A stretch of 26,536 nt of DNA from JBBKWQ01 sp037969115 (GCA_037969115.1 JBBKWQ010000142.1:1-26536); one strand, 5' to 3'. Shown: positions 5,486 to 14,003, counted from the first letter of the stretch. Numbers and translations are program-made. The notes: generated by a model from the letters alone, not told the origin.

Positions 5486-6874
5486 ATGAGCGAACAAGCA
5501 GAAGTCTGGAACGCTGTTGCTCAGCTACTCCGTGCCCAGCTGACCGACTCGGTCTGGTTCTCGACGTTCCAGGACACCATCCCGGTCATCTCCGACCAGC
5601 ACTCACTGGTCATCCAGGTGCCCAGCACACTCGCCCGCGATCGCATCCTCACGAGGTACCTCGCCATCGTGACCGAGGCGATGGCAGAACTCGGCTTCGG
5701 TCAACGTTCGTTCGACGTGATCGTCGGCGCCAATGCCGAGCCACTCGCCGACCACGACGGCGACGACCACGACGACCGCGACACGGCTGGCCGCGGCGGC
5801 GGTCGCACGGGTCGCGGCACCGGCTACGACGTTTCGGCGTCGGCCATCGACGAAGCCGGGCTGAATCCGCGCTACGCCTTCGAGACCTTCGTCAAGGGGG
5901 CATCGAACCAGTTTGCGCTGGCTGCCGCGCTCAGGGTTGCCGAAACACCTGCACGTTCGTACAACCCGCTCTTCATCTACGGTTCGGCCGGACTCGGCAA
6001 GACCCACCTCCTCCACGCCATCGGGCACTACGTACATTCCAACTATCAACATCACGAGGTGCGCTACGTCTCGACCGAGGCGTTCATGAACGAGTACGTC
6101 GACGCCATTCGGTCGAACTCCATGGCCGGTCTCCGCCGGCGTTACCGCGACGTCGATGTGCTGCTCATCGATGACGTCCAGTTCCTCGAAGGCAAAGAGG
6201 GGCTCCAGGAGGAGTTCTTCCACACGTTCAACTCACTGCACGGCGCCAACAAGCAGATCGTGATCTCGTCAGACCGCGTGCCCGACGCCATCCCCACCCT
6301 CGAGGAACGGCTCCGCGGCCGCTTCAAGTGGGGGCTCATCACCGACATTCAGCCGCCCGACCTCGAGACCCGCCTCGCGATCCTGCGCAACAAGGCCGAG
6401 CGCGACCGCGTCGAGGTACCCGCCGAGACGCTCGAGTTCATCGCTTCCAACATCACGAGCAACATTCGAGAACTGGAAGGTGCACTCATCCGGGTCACCG
6501 CGTACGCCAGCCTGAATGCGGTACCGATCACCACCGAGCTCGCCCAACAGCAGCTCGCCGATCTCCTCACCGACACCAAGCCAAAAACGCGCACCGACGC
6601 CGAACTGCTCGACGAGATCGCGTTGATCCTCGGCTTCGAAGTCGACGCGCTTCGCGGAAAAAGCCGGCAGCGCCCGCTCGTGACCGCCCGCCAGATCGCC
6701 ATGTACGTGTTCCGCGACACCACCGATCTCAGTTATCCGAGCATCGCCCGGCTGTTCGGCGGACGTGACCACACCACGGTCATCCACGCCGTCGACAAGA
6801 TCCAACGACAGATGGGTGAGCGACAGGCGATCTACGAACAGGTCACCGATCTCCTGCTGCGGCTCAAGTCATGA
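5486..6874 (+). CDS. dnaA: Chromosomal replication initiator protein DnaA
   Basis: This is the AAA+ initiator that binds DnaA boxes and opens oriC. It has 462 residues. Domain I (about 1-85) begins SEQAEVWNAVAQLLRAQL. Domain II (about 90-130) is a short charged/glycine-rich linker (DHDGDDHDDRD, then GRGGGRTGRG). Domain III begins NPRYAFETFVKGASNQF and carries Walker A GSAGLGKTHLLHAI, Walker B VDVLLIDDVQFLEGKE, and the sensor/arginine-finger region RLRGRFKWGL. Domain IV ends with the DNA-binding helix-turn-helix and the DnaA signature FGGRDHTTVIHAVDKI. The ATG at 5486 is chosen because GGAAGG lies 5 bases upstream and it gives the conserved domain I start. The upstream in-frame GTG at 5450 would begin inside the DnaA-box pair. 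The linker is shorter than the long domain II of Streptomyces. Confidence 0.98.
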   Translation: MSEQAEVWNAVAQLLRAQLTDSVWFSTFQDTIPVISDQHSLVIQVPSTLARDRILTRYLAIVTEAMAELGFGQRSFDVIVGANAEPLADHDGDDHDDRDTAGRGGGRTGRGTGYDVSASAIDEAGLNPRYAFETFVKGASNQFALAAALRVAETPARSYNPLFIYGSAGLGKTHLLHAIGHYVHSNYQHHEVRYVSTEAFMNEYVDAIRSNSMAGLRRRYRDVDVLLIDDVQFLEGKEGLQEEFFHTFNSLHGANKQIVISSDRVPDAIPTLEERLRGRFKWGLITDIQPPDLETRLAILRNKAERDRVEVPAETLEFIASNITSNIRELEGALIRVTAYASLNAVPITTELAQQQLADLLTDTKPKTRTDAELLDEIALILGFEVDALRGKSRQRPLVTARQIAMYVFRDTTDLSYPSIARLFGGRDHTTVIHAVDKIQRQMGERQAIYEQVTDLLLRLKS

Positions 6875-7146
6875 TGGTGAACTCATGATCGCCTCACTGC
6901 ATCCGACAAACCACCCACATGACAACATGTGGACATCGCGGTGGACAAACGCGGCACACGCGGTGGACATCGTCGCGTCATCCACCGAACCACAAACGTG
7001 TGATCTTCGAGCTGGGGATCATGGGGACAGCGGTGTGGAGGGCGACAGACCCTCTACGCTGGAGAAACATCGAGTTGTCCCCAATTCACAGCTCCTACTG
7101 TTATTACTCAATTGATTCATCACTCTTCAGGGAGAAGTTCGGCACT
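6875..7146. other. oriC: Probable chromosomal replication origin oriC
   Basis: This 272-bp dnaA-dnaN gap has no credible gene. It carries a perfect DnaA box TGTGGACAT (6928-6936), two near boxes GGTGGACAA (6940-6948) and GGTGGACAT (6962-6970), and one-mismatch TTGTCCCCA on the other strand (7075-7083). A weaker TGGGGACAG lies at 7022-7030. The three boxes at 6928-6970 point the same way with 12-14 base steps. An AT-rich stretch at about 7084-7128 could be the unwinding element. The dnaA-dnaN position matches the known origins of mycobacteria and Streptomyces. Direct evidence of initiation is lacking. Confidence 0.8.
7084..7128. other. AT-rich candidate DNA unwinding element
   Basis: This is a short stretch, including TACTGTTATTACTCAATTG, that is far richer in A and T than anything around it. 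It lies between the DnaA-box cluster and dnaN. It may also hold dnaN promoter sequences. Confidence 0.5.
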
Positions 7147-8241
7147 GTGAAGTTTCGTTGCGAACGAGAGATACTTGCGGAAGCACTCAGCACTGCAAGT
7201 CGAGCCGCTACCAACCGCACCGGCACGTTGCCGGTGTTGTCGGGTATCCGCCTCGACGTACTCGACGGTGATCTCACCGTCACGGGTACCGATCTGGAAC
7301 TGACGATCAGGTTGTCGGTGCCTGTCGGCAGCGAGCGCAACGGTTCGGCGGTGGTGCCGGGTCGTCTCGTGTCCGAGATCGTCAAAGCCCTGCCGGCCGG
7401 CTCCGTCGAGGTCACCGTCGACGACGACGAGATGAGCATCAGCGCGGGTCGCTCGCAGTTCTCGGTTCGCCCGCTGTCGTTGACCGACTATCCGACACAG
7501 GTCGAGCCCGAGGCCGAACCCGTCACGTTGCAGAGCGCACAGGTTGCAGAGGCGCTGCGACAGGTGGTGCGGGCGGCCAGCACCGACGATGCCCGTGCGG
7601 TGTTGACCGGTGTGCTCATCGCATCCGACGACGACGGCGTGAAGATGGTCGCCACTGATTCGTATCGGCTCGCGGTGCGTGATCTCCCGCAGGGTTCCAT
7701 GTTGGCGTCGGGTCAGCGCGTGCTGGTGCCGGGTCGTGCACTCAACGAACTGCAACGACTCCTCGGCAACGACGATGAACTCACCGTGCGACTGGGCACT
7801 CGCGACGCGGTGTTCGAATCGGGCACCACGCGCCTCACCACGCGCCTCATCGAGGGCGAGTACCCGAACTACCGCAACCTGTTGCCGTCGTCGTACCCGA
7901 ATACGCTCACGGTCGGTCGTGACGCGCTGATGGAGGCGCTGCGCCGCGTCAAGATCTTGGCGCAAGACTCCACGCCGGTGCGCATGACGCTGGGCGCCGA
8001 CGTGCTCCAGCTCACGGCAATCACCCAAGACGTCGGCAACGCCGCGGAAGAGATCGACGCAACCTACGACGGAGCCGAGATGACCGTGGCGTTCAACCCC
8101 GAATATCTCGCGTCGGGCGTCGAAGCGGTTGAAGGCGACGAGGTCACGTTGTCGACGATGGACCCCATGAAGCCTGCGGTGCTCCGCGGTGTCGGCCACG
8201 ACGACTACCTCTACCTGCTCATGCCCGTACGAGTGCCGTGA
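7147..8241 (+). CDS. dnaN: DNA polymerase III beta subunit (sliding clamp)
   Basis: This is the ring-shaped processivity clamp of the replicase. It has 364 residues, the normal length for three clamp domains. The start KFRCEREILAEALSTASRA and the domain I motif LPVLSGIRLDV are typical. LTDYPTQVEPE lies near the domain I/II boundary, ATDSYRLAVRDL in domain II, and EGEYPNYRNLLPSSYP at the II/III junction. The C-terminus YLYLLMPVRVP is the classic end that forms part of the partner-binding pocket. The GTG at 7147 is chosen from the conserved first residues; AGGGAGAAG (7129-7137) is the nearest purine-rich tract but is rather distant. An open frame continues upstream to 6919 but would cross oriC. 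Confidence 0.97.
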   Translation: MKFRCEREILAEALSTASRAATNRTGTLPVLSGIRLDVLDGDLTVTGTDLELTIRLSVPVGSERNGSAVVPGRLVSEIVKALPAGSVEVTVDDDEMSISAGRSQFSVRPLSLTDYPTQVEPEAEPVTLQSAQVAEALRQVVRAASTDDARAVLTGVLIASDDDGVKMVATDSYRLAVRDLPQGSMLASGQRVLVPGRALNELQRLLGNDDELTVRLGTRDAVFESGTTRLTTRLIEGEYPNYRNLLPSSYPNTLTVGRDALMEALRRVKILAQDSTPVRMTLGADVLQLTAITQDVGNAAEEIDATYDGAEMTVAFNPEYLASGVEAVEGDEVTLSTMDPMKPAVLRGVGHDDYLYLLMPVRVP

Positions 8242-8290
8242 ACCCAGTTCGGCGGCGTCACGGCTCGGCGCGGCCGAGCGAAGTCGCGGC

Positions 8291-9445
8291 GTGATCGTCG
8301 AACGGATCGAACTCACCGACTTCCGAAACTACGCATCGGCCGCGTTCGACCTCACCACCGGTGTCACCGCGGTGCTCGGTCAGAACGGGCAGGGCAAGAC
8401 CAACCTCGCCGAGTCGCTCGCGTTCCTCGCGACGTTGGCGAGCTTCCGCGGCGCTCCCGGCGACGCACTCATCCGCAAGGGCGCCGACGCCGCCGTCATT
8501 CGTGCGACGATTCGCGAGGACGATGGTCGAGAGGTTCTGGTCGAGGCCGAGCTCCCCGTCGTGGGCCGCAACCGCGTGCAGGTGAACCGCCAGAAACTCG
8601 GCCGCACACGCGACCTGTTGGGCGTCATGCGGGTCACGGTCTTCTCACCCGACGACCTGGTGATCGTGAAAGACGGGCCTTCCCAACGCCGTCGATTCAT
8701 GGACGACACGCTCGTGGCACTGGCGACCAAGTACGACTCGATCCGCCTCGAACTCGACCGGATCGTCAGGCAACGCAACACGCTGTTGAAACAGGCCGGC
8801 GGTGTGTTGAGCGACGATGTGGCGATGACGCTCGACGTCTGGGATGCCAAGTTGGCCGATGTCGGCGAGCAACTCGGGTACGCCAGGGCGACGCTGATCG
8901 CTCGCACCCAGCCGATGGTGCTCGAGGCGTACGAACAGCTCGCCGGAGTCGCCACACCAGTAGCGCTCGCGTACGAACCCGAGTGGCGGCGCGCCGGGTT
9001 GCGGGCGGCGCTCGAAACTGCCCGGAAGATCGACATCCGTCGCGGCGTGTCCACGGTCGGACCACACCGAGACGAGATCGAGCTGTCGATCAACGGGATG
9101 TCGGCGCGCACGCACGCGTCACAGGGTGAGCAGCGCACGCTGGCGCTCGCCATGCGCCTCGCGGCGCATCGTCTCGTCGCTGAACGAACCGGGTCCAGTC
9201 CGCTCCTGGTGCTCGACGACGTGTTGTCCGAGCTCGACCCGCTTCGGGCAGCGGCCTTGCTCGAGCACCTGCCCCCGGGTCAGGTGATCATCACGACGGC
9301 GTCGCCGCTCCCGGCGGCAGCGAGTCCTGAACGTGTGTTGCGAATCGTCGGCGGGTGCGTCGTCGCGAACGACGAGGCTGATGGCGTCGAGGGTGTTGTC
9401 GGCCGATCGGCTGGCGCGGTCGATCAACCACCAGCCGGCGTGTGA
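8291..9445 (+). CDS. recF: DNA replication and repair protein RecF
   Basis: This is an SMC-like ATPase that binds gapped DNA and helps load RecA with RecO and RecR. It has 384 residues. It opens VERIELTDFRNYASAAFDL, with Walker A LGQNGQGKTNLAESL, the ABC signature ASQGEQRTLALAMRLA, and Walker B LLVLDDVLSELDP. The GTG at 8291 is the start that matches the family N-terminus, 49 bases after dnaN. Longer in-frame starts would overlap dnaN. The stop overlaps the next gene as GTGA, so recF and the DUF721 gene are coupled. Confidence 0.97.
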   Translation: MIVERIELTDFRNYASAAFDLTTGVTAVLGQNGQGKTNLAESLAFLATLASFRGAPGDALIRKGADAAVIRATIREDDGREVLVEAELPVVGRNRVQVNRQKLGRTRDLLGVMRVTVFSPDDLVIVKDGPSQRRRFMDDTLVALATKYDSIRLELDRIVRQRNTLLKQAGGVLSDDVAMTLDVWDAKLADVGEQLGYARATLIARTQPMVLEAYEQLAGVATPVALAYEPEWRRAGLRAALETARKIDIRRGVSTVGPHRDEIELSINGMSARTHASQGEQRTLALAMRLAAHRLVAERTGSSPLLVLDDVLSELDPLRAAALLEHLPPGQVIITTASPLPAAASPERVLRIVGGCVVANDEADGVEGVVGRSAGAVDQPPAGV

Positions 9446-9783
9446 CCATCCGACTCGGGCGTGGCACACTGCATGACGTGACCGACCGCGAACCCATCTC
9501 GATCGGCGAGTCGCTCGACTCGGTGATGCGTTCGTTGCGGGGACCCGGCCGACAAGCGGTGAGCGGTGTCTTCGGGCGTTGGGCCGAGGTCGTCGGTCCG
9601 CAGGTCGCCGACCACGTCACGCCGTGCAAGCTCGACGGCGGGGTGCTGCTCGTCGAGGTCGATGATCCGGCGTGGGCCACGCAACTGGCGTTCATGACCG
9701 ACACGATCCGCGAGCGCCTCGACTCGGTGGTCGGGGTTGCGGTCGACCGGATCGATGTGCGCGTGCGAGGTCGTCGCCGATAG
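9442..9783 (+). CDS. DUF721 / DciA-like protein following recF
   Basis: This is a small protein of the DUF721 family found immediately after recF in actinobacteria. Members of the wider family (DciA) load the replicative helicase DnaB in bacteria lacking DnaC, so a helicase-loading role is plausible but not shown here. About 113 residues are read from the GTG at 9442, which overlaps the recF stop by 4 bases; a GTG at 9478 (101 residues) is an alternative. The recognisable part is SLDSVMRSLRGPGRQAVSGV, FGRWAEVVGPQVADHVTP, then LLVEVDDPAWATQLAFM, which is typical of the KH-like domain. It ends in a basic VRGRRR tail. Confidence 0.85.
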   Translation: MTIRLGRGTLHDVTDREPISIGESLDSVMRSLRGPGRQAVSGVFGRWAEVVGPQVADHVTPCKLDGGVLLVEVDDPAWATQLAFMTDTIRERLDSVVGVAVDRIDVRVRGRRR

Positions 9784-9789
9784 GTCTGC

Positions 9790-10482
9790 TCAGCCGTCTG
9801 TGTCGGTGTTCGTGCCGGTTTCCGCGTCGTCGGGCGCGGTCGGTGACTCCGGCTGGTCGTCGACGGTGGCGCCTCCGCCAACGACTTCGTTGGCGTCGTC
9901 GATGAGGTCGCCGACCGGTGAGTCGCCGACCGGTGCGTCATTCACCGGTGATTCGTCGACCGGGCTCTCGTCGGTCTTGGTACTGCCGGCGTCGTTCAGT
10001 CCCTCTTGCACCCAACCGACCAGGGGAGGACCGGCGAGTGCTGCAACTGCGATGGTAATGACCACCGCGATGAGCTTGTTGCGCTTTGCGCGTTTCTTGG
10101 CCGCCTCGCGTTTGGCGCGAGCGGCGAGGGTGGCCTCCGACGGACCGTCGGACGTCGGGAGCTCGCCGTATCCAGCTTTCGATTTGCGCGTGGGTGCGAG
10201 GTCGACCTGGCGGTCGACCGACGCGCTGGTCGGCGCATCGTTGGCTGGAATCGACGGGACGATCACGGCTGGCGCATCGGGCAGCGTCGGGAGTGTCAGG
10301 TCGGGCACGGTGGGTGGGCTCGGCGTGCTGGGGTCGAACACAGACTGGTCGGATTCGGTCGCGACCGATGGTCCCGAGAGTTCGGGTGCGGAGTCCACCA
10401 GGACTTGCGTGCCGGCACCGTCGGGCAGGCGGGGCATGTCGGCCAGCAGGGGAGGGGCCATATCGGAAGTCTTCGCCGTCAT
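9790..10482 (-). CDS. Unknown single-span membrane protein with Pro-rich and pentapeptide-repeat flanks
   Basis: I do not recognise this protein. It has about 230 residues. Residues 1-110 are Pro/Ala/Ser-rich and probably disordered (PSTPSPPTVPDLTLPTLPDA). Residues 115-136 are strongly basic (AARAKREAAKKRAKRNK). One membrane span follows at about 137-156 (LIAVVITIAVAALAGPPLVG). The outer tail holds four five-residue repeats at 171-190 (DESPV, DESPV, NDAPV, GDSPV) and is acidic to the end. The positive stretch before the span suggests the N-terminal part is cytoplasmic and the acidic tail external. In-frame ATGs at 10461 and 10437 are alternative starts, and none has a clear ribosome site. It converges on the DUF721 gene with only 6 bases between stops and is divergent from the yqeY-like gene. 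Base composition matches its neighbours, so it is probably a real clade-specific gene. Confidence 0.7.
   Translation of the reverse strand: MTAKTSDMAPPLLADMPRLPDGAGTQVLVDSAPELSGPSVATESDQSVFDPSTPSPPTVPDLTLPTLPDAPAVIVPSIPANDAPTSASVDRQVDLAPTRKSKAGYGELPTSDGPSEATLAARAKREAAKKRAKRNKLIAVVITIAVAALAGPPLVGWVQEGLNDAGSTKTDESPVDESPVNDAPVGDSPVGDLIDDANEVVGGGATVDDQPESPTAPDDAETGTNTDTDG
9909..9970. repeat. 15-bp imperfect tandem repeat encoding the pentapeptide repeats
   Basis: Units built on GACCGGTGAGTCGCC repeat about four times on the plus strand. On the minus strand they encode the DESPV/GDSPV-type repeats of the membrane protein. Confidence 0.65.
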
Positions 10483-10666
10483 GTCAGATCTATCGGATCA
10501 GCTTCACCGTCGGCTGATGCAAGGAATCCTCATGATCTTGCCGATCGGTTGACACGGCGGCGTTCGCGGGGCCTTTGCGCAGTCGCGCGACCCGATCGGG
10601 CCCACATCGACGGCGCACCCGGATTCGGATCCATCTCCGGATGGTCGGTTACGCGAGGATGGGACG

Positions 10667-11128
10667 ATGTCGTTGAAGGCCCAGATCCAGTCCGATCTCA
10701 CCGCTGCCATGAAAGCTCGTGACGCCGTGACGACGTCGACGCTGCGCATGCTTCGGGCGGCCATCGGCAATGCGGAGGTGGCAGGCACCGAGGCGATCGA
10801 GCTCACCGACGAGCAGACGCTCGACGTGTTGCGAGCCGAGGCAAAGAAACGCGCCGAGGCGGCCAAGGTCTACGACGACGCCGGCCGGGCGGAATCGGCC
10901 GCCAAGGAACAGACCGAACTGGACATCATCGAGCGGTATCTCCCCGCCGCGATGGGCGACGACGAACTCGCCCAGCTGGTCGCCGAGGAGACAGCGCGCG
11001 CCGCGGCTGCCGGATCCGATGGGCCCAAGGCGATGGGTCAGGTCATCAAGGCCGTCCGCGATCGAGCCGGGGCGACGGCAGAGGGCGGGCGAATCGCGGC
11101 CGCCGTCAAAGCCGCACTCGGCATGTGA
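10667..11128 (+). CDS. GatB/YqeY domain protein
   Basis: This is a member of the YqeY family, related to the tail domain of the GatB subunit of the tRNA-dependent amidotransferase; its cellular role is not established. It has 153 residues, the usual length. SLKAQIQSDLTAAMKARDAV, STLRMLRAAIGNAEV, KKRAEAAKVYDDAGR, EQTELDIIERYLPAAM and the C-terminal AMGQVIKAVRDRAGATAEGG are all family motifs. The ATG at 10667 is supported by GAGGATGGGA just upstream. A perfect -35 hexamer TTGACA lies at 10549-10554, but no good -10 follows at the right distance. Confidence 0.92.
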   Translation: MSLKAQIQSDLTAAMKARDAVTTSTLRMLRAAIGNAEVAGTEAIELTDEQTLDVLRAEAKKRAEAAKVYDDAGRAESAAKEQTELDIIERYLPAAMGDDELAQLVAEETARAAAAGSDGPKAMGQVIKAVRDRAGATAEGGRIAAAVKAALGM

Positions 11129-11145
11129 ACGTCGTTCGGCGGGGT

Positions 11146-11709
11146 TCAGGCGTCGATCAGCTCGGTCTGCCGGTCACGAATGAAGGGGTACCAGAACATC
11201 GCGAGCACTGCCGACGCCAGTCCGAACAGCTCGATGATCGAGACGATGCGCACGCCGGCGATGTCGCGGCGGTACAGCACGGTGTCGATTTGATGGAGCG
11301 ACACGATTCGGACTGCGCCGAAGCAGACGAGGGAGAACAGCACGAGAGCAGCGGGAAGGTAGCGACGCCGACGCTCGGGTACCCGCCAGAACGCCAGTGA
11401 GATCGTGACGAACCACGTCGAGGTGACGGCCACGACCACGACCGTCTGGGCCGTTCGTCGGGCTTCGTACCATCCGCCCTCCTCGGCGACCGAGCGACCG
11501 AGTGACGAGATCAGGTCGCCGATATGGCCACCGCGGGCGATCGCCATCGAGGCGAGGAGGCCCGCACTGAGGTACCAGAACATCGGCCATCGAACGGCGC
11601 CGCGGTCGGCGATGTCGTCGCGATCTCGCCTGGCCGCCCAGAGTGCTGCCGCCGCAGCTACGAAGTATCCGACGACCCGAAGCCAACCGCCATTCAGCAC
11701 TTCGGTCAT
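11146..11709 (-). CDS. Unknown five-span integral membrane protein
   Basis: I do not recognise a family. It has 187 residues with about five hydrophobic spans at roughly 7-26, 42-60, 86-108, 117-137 and 152-175, linked by short Arg-rich loops (RRDRDD, VPERRRR, YRRD). A repeated RIVS motif occurs at the end of span 4 and the start of span 5. The ATG at 11709 starts the hydrophobic part. The frame stays open to 12039, but that extension is low-complexity, runs through the gyrB upstream region and is not credible. It is convergent with the yqeY-like gene (17 bases between stops) and divergent from gyrB. Function is unknown, and the hydrophobicity pattern is the main support that it is real. Confidence 0.65.
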   Translation of the reverse strand: MTEVLNGGWLRVVGYFVAAAAALWAARRDRDDIADRGAVRWPMFWYLSAGLLASMAIARGGHIGDLISSLGRSVAEEGGWYEARRTAQTVVVVAVTSTWFVTISLAFWRVPERRRRYLPAALVLFSLVCFGAVRIVSLHQIDTVLYRRDIAGVRIVSIIELFGLASAVLAMFWYPFIRDRQTELIDA

Positions 11710-12020
11710 GACTCGATCACCGTACAACGCCGGCGCCCGTGCGGCACTGTTCGGCGTGTCGGCGCCGATGTCGGTCGGTGGCGGTCGTGGGGCGTCGGAG
11801 CCCCGGAATACATGGGTTTGCGTGCGCGAAGAGACCGGACCGAGTCCCCACTTTGTGACACCCCTGCTGGTAGGATGACACCGTTGAAACTTCGGCAGTT
11901 CTTGCCCCAGTCCGAGCCTGTTCGGCTCGTGTCCCGACCACGCTGTGGCCGGGGAATCTGAGCCGGTAACTGGCTGTCGAACGTTCACGTTCGAACGACC
12001 GAAAATGATCGAGGTATTGC
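11710..12020 (+). promoter_or_regulatory. gyrB upstream region with extended -10 and a dyad
   Basis: This 311-base region has no credible gene. A TGG-TAGGAT at 11868-11876 resembles an extended -10, but no -35 is convincing. The 18-bp dyad at 11977-11994 lies in the leader. GAGG at 12011-12014 is the ribosome site for the GTG at 12021. Confidence 0.4.
11977..11994. promoter_or_regulatory. 18-bp dyad before gyrB resembling an SOS box with altered spacing
   Basis: TCGAAC-N6-GTTCGA has perfect outer arms and in fact 8-bp symmetric arms around a 2-bp centre. Mycobacterial LexA sites use TCGAAC-N4-GTTCGA, so the spacing is 2 bases too wide. It could be an operator of another regulator or a variant LexA site. 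Confidence 0.45.
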
Positions 12021-14003
12021 GTGTCCACTGACACCTCAACAGCTGCGAAGTCGAACCCGTCGAACCCGTTGGTGCCGTCGTACGGCGCCAAAGACATCCA
12101 GGTCCTGGAGGGCCTCGATCCGGTCCGCAAGCGGCCGGGCATGTACATCGGCTCCACGGGTCTGGCGGGTCTGCATCACCTGATCTGGGAGGTCGTCGAC
12201 AACGCGGTCGACGAAGCGATGGCCGGGTTCGCCACCAAGATCAGGGTGACGCTCCTCGCTGACGGCGGCTGCCGCGTCGAAGACAACGGGCGCGGCGTCC
12301 CGGTCGATCCTTACCCGACCGGCCCGCACAGGGGCAAGAGCGCGGCCGAAGTGGTGCTTACGGTGCTGCATGCCGGCGGCAAGTTCGGCGGCGGGGGTTA
12401 CAAAGTCTCCGGCGGTCTGCACGGCGTGGGCGTCAGCGTGGTCAACGCGCTGTCCGAGCGTCTCACCATCGAGATCGACCGTGACGGGAAACGCTACTTC
12501 CAGGAGTACGCCAAGGGCGGCAGGCCGCAAGGGAAGATGGCCGTGACCGGCGAAACCCCGAAGCGCGGACGCACGTCCGGAACCTCGGTCACGTTCTGGC
12601 CCGACGTCGGCGTGTTCCAGGCCGAGGGCACCGAGTTCGTCACCCGCACCGTCGTCGAACGTCTCCAGATCATGGCGTTCCTCAACAAGGGTCTCGAGAT
12701 CAACTTCGTCGACACGCGCGAGGGCCGCGAGCAGGAGATCACGTATCAGTACAAGGGCGGAGTCGTCGACTTCGTCAAGCACCTCAACGCCTCGAAAGAT
12801 CCGCTGTTCGCCAAGGTCTGTCAGTACGAGGACGAAGATCCCGACGGCCAGATGCTCGACATCGCGATCCAGTGGAACACCGGCTACCACGAGGGCATCC
12901 ACGGCTACGCCAACGGCATCTCCACCATCGAGGGTGGCATGCACGTCGAGGGGTTCCGCTCGGCACTCACCTCGGTCGTCAACAAGTATGCGCGTGCGAA
13001 GAACTTGTTGAAGGAGAAAGACGACAACCTCGCGGGTGAAGACATTCGCGAGGGCATCACGGCCATCATCTCGGTGAAGTTGCCCGAGCCCCAGTTCGAA
13101 GGCCAGACCAAGGCCAAACTCGGCAACGTCCCGATGCGCTCGTTCGTGCAGAAGGCCACCAACGAGCGGATGGCCGAGTGGTTGGAGGAGAACCCGACCG
13201 AGGCCAACAAAGTCGTGAAGAAGGCGATCTCGGCGTCGCAGGCCCGACTGGCCGCCAAGAAGGCGCGCGAGACCGTTCGACGCAAGACGGCGTTGTCGGG
13301 TGCCGGCATGCCCGACAAGTTGAAAGACTGCAGCTCGCGCAATGCTGACGAGTCGGAGTTGTTCATCGTCGAGGGCGACTCTGCCGGCGGCACGGCGCTC
13401 GATGCGCGCGACCCTCGCACGCAGGCGATTCTTCCCATCCGGGGCAAGATCTTGAACGTCGAGCGGGCACGCGTCGACAAGATGCTCAAGAACAACGAGG
13501 TGCAGGCGCTCATCACCGCCATCGGCGCCGGCGTCGGCGAAGAATACGACGTGACCAAGGCCCGGTATCACAAGGTGATCGCGTTGTGCGACGCCGACGT
13601 CGACGGCAGTCACATCCGCACGCTGCTCCTCACGTTCTTCTTCAGGCAGATGCGCGAAATGGTCGAGGCGGGCTACGTGTACATCGCTCAGCCCCCGCTG
13701 TACTCGACCGAGATCGGCAAGGAGAAGATGTACCTGAAAGACGACATCGAAAAAGCGCGATTCCTGGCCGAGCGACCGAACCACAAGAAGGAATTCGCCC
13801 GGCTGAAGGGTCTCGGCGAAATGGACTGGGAGGAGCTCCGCTCCACCACGATGGATCCCAACACGCGAACACTGCTGCAGGTCACCGTCGACGAGGCCGC
13901 CGAGGCCGACATGATCATGAGTGTGCTCATGGGCGACGACGTGGCGTCCCGTCGAGCCTTCATCACCACCAACGCCCGTGACGTGAGGAACCTGGACTTC
14001 TGA
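12021..14003 (+). CDS. gyrB: DNA gyrase subunit B
   Basis: This is the ATPase subunit of the type IIA topoisomerase that introduces negative supercoils. It has 660 residues. The N-terminal GHKL ATPase shows EVVDNAVDEAMAGF, VEDNGRGVPVD and GGLHGVGVSVVNALS. The transducer segment follows. The TOPRIM domain carries LFIVEGDSAGGTA and the metal-binding CDADVDGSHIRTLLLTFF. The C-terminus ends RRAFITTNARDVRNLDF, typical of GyrB. The GTG at 12021 has GAGG 6 bases upstream. The first 20 residues are a non-conserved Ser/Thr/Pro lead. The stop shares one base with the gyrA ATG (TGATG), so the two subunits are translationally coupled. Confidence 0.98.
   Translation: MSTDTSTAAKSNPSNPLVPSYGAKDIQVLEGLDPVRKRPGMYIGSTGLAGLHHLIWEVVDNAVDEAMAGFATKIRVTLLADGGCRVEDNGRGVPVDPYPTGPHRGKSAAEVVLTVLHAGGKFGGGGYKVSGGLHGVGVSVVNALSERLTIEIDRDGKRYFQEYAKGGRPQGKMAVTGETPKRGRTSGTSVTFWPDVGVFQAEGTEFVTRTVVERLQIMAFLNKGLEINFVDTREGREQEITYQYKGGVVDFVKHLNASKDPLFAKVCQYEDEDPDGQMLDIAIQWNTGYHEGIHGYANGISTIEGGMHVEGFRSALTSVVNKYARAKNLLKEKDDNLAGEDIREGITAIISVKLPEPQFEGQTKAKLGNVPMRSFVQKATNERMAEWLEENPTEANKVVKKAISASQARLAAKKARETVRRKTALSGAGMPDKLKDCSSRNADESELFIVEGDSAGGTALDARDPRTQAILPIRGKILNVERARVDKMLKNNEVQALITAIGAGVGEEYDVTKARYHKVIALCDADVDGSHIRTLLLTFFFRQMREMVEAGYVYIAQPPLYSTEIGKEKMYLKDDIEKARFLAERPNHKKEFARLKGLGEMDWEELRSTTMDPNTRTLLQVTVDEAAEADMIMSVLMGDDVASRRAFITTNARDVRNLDF

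Noticed and set aside
7120..8316. 398-codon minus-strand open frame across dnaN
   Set aside because: It is antisense to the well-identified sliding clamp and shows no domain.
9909..9970. GACCGGTGA-type repeats considered as iterons or regulator sites
   Set aside because: They lie inside a coding frame and translate to clean pentapeptide repeats, which explains them fully.
10549..10577. TTGACA considered as a promoter for the yqeY-like gene
   Set aside because: The -35 is perfect, but no TANNNT-type -10 occurs 16-18 bases downstream.
11710..12039. N-terminal extension of the five-span membrane protein to 12039
   Set aside because: It would read through the gyrB leader and start codon region and is Pro/Ser/Arg-rich with no family support.
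12036..13784. 582-codon minus-strand open frame across gyrB
   Set aside because: It mirrors the gyrB codons, has no recognisable domain and no ribosome site. Long antisense frames are expected at this GC content.
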